From NCBI RefSeq assembly GCF_900129075.1, contig NZ_FQVH01000002.1:109954-173953 (forward strand): a DNA stretch of 64,000 bases. The letters are read 5' to 3'. The DNA is from Caldanaerobius fijiensis DSM 17918 (GTDB lineage Bacteria; Bacillota; Thermoanaerobacteria; Thermoanaerobacterales; Caldanaerobiaceae). This document shows, in pieces, positions 60,784 through 64,000 of this stretch. A program made the translations under genes and the position numbers. The notes beneath the pieces are model-generated. The model made no database searches, was not told where the DNA came from, and saw nothing but the letters and a program-made list of their open reading frames with translations. Positions within the stretch are counted from its first letter, which is position 1. Each line of letters starts with the position of its first letter.

Positions 60784-62010
60784 ATGGAAATCGATGAAAA
60801 AGAAATATCATCATTGGTAGAAAAAGTGCTTAGAGAACTGCGGATAGGAAATATTAAAAGTATAAGCGATGCAGTTATGGATTTTAGTAATTCAACGGCT
60901 GACAGATCTAAATTTGCTAAAGTGGCGATGTTAGTAGCACCAAAAAAAATTGAAATAAGAGAATACCTGATACCTGAAATTGGAGATGACGATATATTAG
61001 TGAAGGTTGAAGGATGTGGCGTGTGTGGAACAGATGTCCACGAATGGAGAGGGGATCCTTTTGGTATAGCCCCTGTTGTGTTAGGGCATGAAGGAACAGG
61101 TGAAATAATTGCTATTGGCAAAAATGTAAAATATGATACGGCAGGCAAAAAAGTAGCTGTTGGCGACAAAATAGTTACATCAGTTATAGCCTGTGGACAG
61201 TGCCCTATGTGCTTAAAATATCCTGAAAATCCAAATCTTTGCGAAAATCAGCGCATATATGGTCTTATACCTGATAGTGAGGATAACCATCTGAACGGAT
61301 GGTTTGCAACCCATATAAAAATAGGTAAAGGGTCTACTTTTTTCAATGTCTCAGAGTTGAATCTTGAGCAGAGGCTTTTAATAGAACCTTCTACTGTTGC
61401 TGTACATGCAGTAGAGAGAGCCAAAAAGACAGGTTTATTAAAATTTAACAGTATAGCTTTGGTGCAGGGTGTTGGACCTATAGGGCAATTGGTTGTAGCA
61501 TGTCTTAAAGTATCGGGTATAAGAAACATAATCGCTATAGATGGAAATGATGGAAGGCTAGAAATGGCCAAGCGCATGGGAGCTACGGCTACTATCAATT
61601 TTACTAAATATAACAATCTTGATGCAAAAGTTAATAGGGTTAAAGAATTAACCGGTGGAATAGGTGCAGATTTCGTGTTCCAGTGTACAGGAGTTCCTGC
61701 GGCAGCATCAGAGGCATTTAAGTATGTAAGGCGTGGTGGTGGTTTGTGTGAGGTAGGATTTTTTGTCAATAATGGCGAAACTACTATCAATCCTCACTTT
61801 GATATATGCAATAAGGAAATAAACCTGATAGGCTCATGGACTTATAATCCTCAGGAATATTTAATATCAATAGAATTTATAAAAAGGGCAAAAGAAATCG
61901 GCATACCACTAGAACAGCTTATAACCCATAGATTTTCATTGGAAGACATAGATAAAGCCATGGAAACCAATATATCTTTAAGTGGCATCAAGGTAGCTAT
62001 CGTGAATTAA
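60784..62010 (+). CDS. Zinc-dependent alcohol dehydrogenase with N-terminal targeting extension
   Basis: This 408-residue medium-chain dehydrogenase has the catalytic zinc region CGVCGTDVHEWRG, GHEGTGEI and a structural zinc site CGQCPMCLKYPENPNLC. The NAD fold carries an acidic residue (QGVGPIGQLVVACLKVSGI, AIDGND) that suggests NADH. The first 45 residues are extra to the family. EIDEKEISSLVEKVLRELR forms an amphipathic helix like the other cargo tags. It probably reduces propionaldehyde, or lactaldehyde, inside the shell, replacing the iron-type PduQ of other pdu operons. Confidence 0.9.
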   Translation: MEIDEKEISSLVEKVLRELRIGNIKSISDAVMDFSNSTADRSKFAKVAMLVAPKKIEIREYLIPEIGDDDILVKVEGCGVCGTDVHEWRGDPFGIAPVVLGHEGTGEIIAIGKNVKYDTAGKKVAVGDKIVTSVIACGQCPMCLKYPENPNLCENQRIYGLIPDSEDNHLNGWFATHIKIGKGSTFFNVSELNLEQRLLIEPSTVAVHAVERAKKTGLLKFNSIALVQGVGPIGQLVVACLKVSGIRNIIAIDGNDGRLEMAKRMGATATINFTKYNNLDAKVNRVKELTGGIGADFVFQCTGVPAAASEAFKYVRRGGGLCEVGFFVNNGETTINPHFDICNKEINLIGSWTYNPQEYLISIEFIKRAKEIGIPLEQLITHRFSLEDIDKAMETNISLSGIKVAIVN

Positions 62011-62026
62011 TTAAATAGGTGATATT

Positions 62027-62344
62027 ATGGAAGCTATAGGCATTTTAGAAGTTTACGGATTAACTGCGGCATTAGTTGCTGGCGATGCGGCTGCAAAGGC
62101 TGCTAGAGTAACCATCGAAGCGATAGATACCAATAGACCTAAGAATTCAGATATTCCGATTCCTTTGGTGGTGGCTTTGAAAATAAAGGGTAGTATATCT
62201 GATGTAGAAGTAGCATTGGAGGCGGGCGAAAAGGCGGCAAAAAAAGTTTCTGATGTTATTGTGAAGCATATAATTCCCAGGCCGTATGAGGATACGAATC
62301 TTATGATCAAGATTAATAGGATAGGCAAAAACAAAATTATTTAA
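62027..62344 (+). CDS. BMC-H shell protein with enlarged central loop
   Basis: A single-domain microcompartment shell protein (105 residues): MEAIGILEVYGLTAALVAGDAAAKAARVTI at the start and VKHIIPRPYED near the end. At the place where typical BMC-H proteins have the pore motif KIGSG, this one has a longer segment (about residues 33-46, DTNRPKNSDIPIPL). Such a change alters the hexamer pore. It also carries a basic C-terminal tail. Confidence 0.9.
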   Translation: MEAIGILEVYGLTAALVAGDAAAKAARVTIEAIDTNRPKNSDIPIPLVVALKIKGSISDVEVALEAGEKAAKKVSDVIVKHIIPRPYEDTNLMIKINRIGKNKII

Positions 62345-62375
62345 ATAAATAAAAAATTTAAAGGAGGAACAATAA

Positions 62376-62651
62376 ATGAATAATGAAGCATTGGGCATGG
62401 TGGAAACAAGAGGACTGGTAGCTGCAATCGAGGCGGCTGATGCAATGCTTAAAGCGGCAAATGTGACATTGGTAGGTACTGAGAAAATCGGTTCAGGACT
62501 TGTGACTGTAATGGTAAGAGGTGATGTAGGCGCCGTGAAGGCTGCGGTAGATACAGGAGCTCAAGCTGCCAAGAATTTAGGAGAGTTAATAGCTGTACAC
62601 GTAATACCAAGACCTCATAACGATGTAGAAAAGATATTGCCAAGCAAGTAA
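62376..62651 (+). CDS. pduA: Canonical BMC-H shell protein (PduA/PduJ type)
   Basis: This 91-residue shell protein matches PduA closely in pattern: [26 protein letters not shown], the pore loop KIGSG (37-41), [43 protein letters not shown]. Six copies form the hexagonal tile of the compartment shell. AAAGGAGG precedes it. It and the BMC-H before it are the only shell genes in the window. Confidence 0.96.
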   Translation: MNNEALGMVETRGLVAAIEAADAMLKAANVTLVGTEKIGSGLVTVMVRGDVGAVKAAVDTGAQAAKNLGELIAVHVIPRPHNDVEKILPSK

Positions 62652-62655
62652 TAAT

Positions 62656-62678
62656 ATATCCCGGGGAAACCGGGATAT
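62656..62678 (+). other. Intergenic hairpin between the shell gene and the aldolase gene
   Basis: ATATCCCGG and CCGGGATAT form a perfect 9-bp stem with loop GGAAA. No T run follows and the aldolase ribosome binding site begins 5 bases later. It is more likely an mRNA stabilizer or processing site than a terminator. Confidence 0.6.
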
Positions 62679-62698
62679 TATAAAAGGAGTGATTAACC

Positions 62699-63670
62699 GT
62701 GGCATTATATACATTAAGAGAAGTACTAGAGAAAGCAGAAAAAGGTAAATATAGTGTGGGTATGTTTAACGTTTTAAACGTCGAAATGTTAAGGGGTATA
62801 ATCGGGGCAGCTGAAGAACTGCGTTCACCTGTTATAATAGCATTAGCAGAAGTACACCTCCCTTTTGTAGATTTTGAAGATATATCGCACTTAATGATAA
62901 AAGCTGCTAAGGATGCTGATGTACCTGTAGTCGTTCATTTTGATCATGGGCAGTCTTTTGAAAACATTGTTAAAGCTATTCATTACGGATTTACTTCTGT
63001 TATGATAGATGCCTCTATGGAGAGTTTTGATGAAAATGTAAGGCGGACAAAAGAAATAGTAAAAATAGCTAAAGTGCTTGGAGTAAGTGTTGAAGCAGAA
63101 TTAGGGCATGTAGGGGGATCTGAAGGAAGTTCTGAAACAACTTTTGCCCCTGAAGATTACTATACAAAAGTAGAGGATGCTAAGAAATTTGTAGATAGCA
63201 CCAATATTGACGCGTTAGCTGTTGCTATAGGCACTGTGCACGGTGAATATAAATTTACACCCAAGCTGGATTTTAAGAGGCTTGAAGAGATAAAAAAGAG
63301 TGTGAATATTCCGCTGGTATTACACGGAGGCTCTGGTTTAAGTGATGATGATTTCAAAAAAGCTATTAAATACGGAATAAGCAAAATAAATATATTTACA
63401 GATATGTCATTAGCTGCAGTTAACTCTATTGAAGAGTTGCTTGAATGCAAATGTAATAAAATAAATTGTGAAGGTTGTTTTGGTCTAAACAAACCTGATA
63501 AAGAAAAGTTAATAGAGATAATAGTTAAAAAGGTTGTACAGGAAATAAAAGAAATGGACAAAAAAGAAAGGAAAGTAACATATCCAGATATAATACAAGC
63601 ATCTATGGAAGGTATAAAAGAAGAAGTAAAAAAGAAAATGCGGGTTTTTGGAAGCGTAAATAAAGCATAA
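62699..63670 (+). CDS. Class II ketose-bisphosphate-type aldolase with internal encapsulation-like helix
   Basis: This 323-residue enzyme is of the FbaA/GatY/KbaY/IolJ family. Asp82 (HFDHG) is catalytic, and His83, His181 (GTVHGEY) and His209 (LVLHGGSG) are zinc ligands. The dihydroxyacetone phosphate site is NIFTDMS. The C-terminus IIQASMEGIKEEVKKKMRVFGS is normal for the family. Between residues about 244 and 294 lies a segment not usual in the family: four cysteines (C250, C252, C257, C260) and then KLIEIIVKKVVQEIKE (270-285), which resembles the PduD cargo helix. It probably cleaves a ketose phosphate to dihydroxyacetone phosphate and an aldehyde. The substrate is unproven. It starts at GTG after AAAGGAG. 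Confidence 0.9.
   Translation: MALYTLREVLEKAEKGKYSVGMFNVLNVEMLRGIIGAAEELRSPVIIALAEVHLPFVDFEDISHLMIKAAKDADVPVVVHFDHGQSFENIVKAIHYGFTSVMIDASMESFDENVRRTKEIVKIAKVLGVSVEAELGHVGGSEGSSETTFAPEDYYTKVEDAKKFVDSTNIDALAVAIGTVHGEYKFTPKLDFKRLEEIKKSVNIPLVLHGGSGLSDDDFKKAIKYGISKINIFTDMSLAAVNSIEELLECKCNKINCEGCFGLNKPDKEKLIEIIVKKVVQEIKEMDKKERKVTYPDIIQASMEGIKEEVKKKMRVFGSVNKA
63446..63556 (+). other. Cysteine cluster and cargo-like helix inserted in the aldolase
   Basis: The segment encodes CKCNKINCEGC (residues 250-260) followed by a linker and an amphipathic helix (268-286). Aligned by eye, KLIEIIVKKVVQEIK corresponds to [15 protein letters not shown] at the start of PduD. Confidence 0.6.
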
Positions 63671-63824
63671 GACAAGCGGTGTAATGTCAAGTAGTATTTT
63701 TTGGAACCTTGAAAAATAAAGGCCTCAAAAACTCTAAAAAAGGCAACACTTAATAAACCCACCATATATTGGATAATAATGGAAGGAAACTTAGCTGATA
63801 TTCAGTTAAATGTATTTACTAAAT

Positions 63825-64000
63825 CTATCCATTACCTCCCGGTTGGTAGATTTGGCCTTTGCTCAGCAAGGCAAAGACCAGTCTTACAAGCTTACGTGCC
63901 GTTAAGACGAGGGCTCTCTTATGCTGGTGTTTGGTAACCTCATTGTACTTCTTGCAGTAAAAATCAGCATACTCTTTTGCGTGTATCCTTACGCAATTGG
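63825..64000 (-). CDS. IS110-type transposase, C-terminal end (cut by window edge)
   Basis: The reverse complement is open from the right edge to a TAG at 63825-63827 (58 codons). It reads in part AKEYADFYCKKYNEV, HKRALVLTARKLVRLVFALL and SKGQIYQPGG. This fits the C-terminal region of IS110/IS116/IS902 transposases (the RKL..hhhaLh.....Y pattern). It faces the aldolase gene. The 154 bases between 63671 and 63824 hold nothing I can identify and should contain one IS end. Confidence 0.75.
   Translation of the reverse strand, partial: NCVRIHAKEYADFYCKKYNEVTKHQHKRALVLTARKLVRLVFALLSKGQIYQPGGNG

Noticed and set aside
63160..63765. Minus-strand frame of 201 codons opposite the aldolase
   Set aside because: It is mostly the complement of conserved aldolase codons and its product is Ser/Phe/Ile-rich with no family features.
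1..64000. CRISPR arrays, tRNA or rRNA genes
   Set aside because: No regularly spaced direct repeats and no tRNA- or rRNA-like sequences were seen. The gaps between genes are too short and too AT-rich.

Overview
The window is AT-rich chromosomal DNA from an endospore-forming, probably thermophilic anaerobic Firmicute, most like the Thermoanaerobacterales. The evidence is AGGAGG-type ribosome binding sites, frequent TTG and GTG starts, a full spoIIIA operon, spoIIA-sigF, spoVAC-AD-AE, spoIVB-spo0A, and an OLE RNA with its membrane partner OapA, a pair known mainly from extremophilic and anaerobic Firmicutes. The genus is not proven from sequence alone. Almost everything is on the + strand in long, tightly spaced operons. 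The only minus-strand genes are two near 52-53.5 kb and a partial transposase at the right edge.

Layout. 0-1.6 kb: the end of an M24 peptidase, efp, and a small zinc-ribbon protein. 1.7-6.8 kb: spoIIIAA-AH, the mother-cell channel and engulfment operon. 6.8-16.6 kb: an Asp23 protein, amaP, nusB, folD, xseA, xseB, ispA, OLE RNA and oapA, dxs, tlyA, nadK, argR. 16.6-21.5 kb: recN, spoIVB, spo0A, spoIID. 21.6-29.3 kb: an envelope and sporulation block (SteA/SteB-like pair, two glycosyltransferase-type enzymes, an L,D-transpeptidase, DUF3866, a Nudix ADP-ribose hydrolase, an EndoQ-like PHP protein, spoIIM). 29.4-34.6 kb: dacF, spoIIAA-AB-sigF, a tiny membrane ORF, dodecin, spoVAC-AD-AE. 34.7-41.9 kb: a site-2 protease, scpA-scpB, DUF2953, ytfJ, a second D,D-carboxypeptidase, an orphan Fe-S/flavin redox pair and an RsuA-type pseudouridine synthase. 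41.9-52.1 kb: speE-speB, a carboxyltransferase subunit, an RpiR regulator, a phosphatase, a chorismate mutase-CMP kinase fusion, plsC, ispH, an S1 protein, speD and an isolated cheR.

53.5-63.7 kb is an accessory metabolic island. A DeoR-type regulator diverges from a B12-dependent diol dehydratase operon: pduCDE, the reactivase pduGH, the adenosyltransferase pduO, the acylating aldehyde dehydrogenase pduP, a zinc alcohol dehydrogenase, two BMC-H shell proteins and a class II ketose-bisphosphate-type aldolase. PduD, PduP and the alcohol dehydrogenase begin with short amphipathic helices of the encapsulation-peptide type. The aldolase carries a very similar helix inside an extra segment near its C-terminus, next to a four-cysteine cluster. 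I infer a propanediol-type microcompartment in which the aldolase that could produce lactaldehyde is itself cargo. No trimeric or pentameric shell gene and no pduL is visible before an IS110-type transposase at the right edge.

The other notable observations are the OLE RNA locus, a spoIID that seems to start at ATT with its Shine-Dalgarno in an inverted repeat, two genes whose start codons lie inside long inverted repeats (spoIVB and the Fe-S redox gene), twin sigma-H promoters before spo0A and spoIIAA, and the aroH-cmk fusion.
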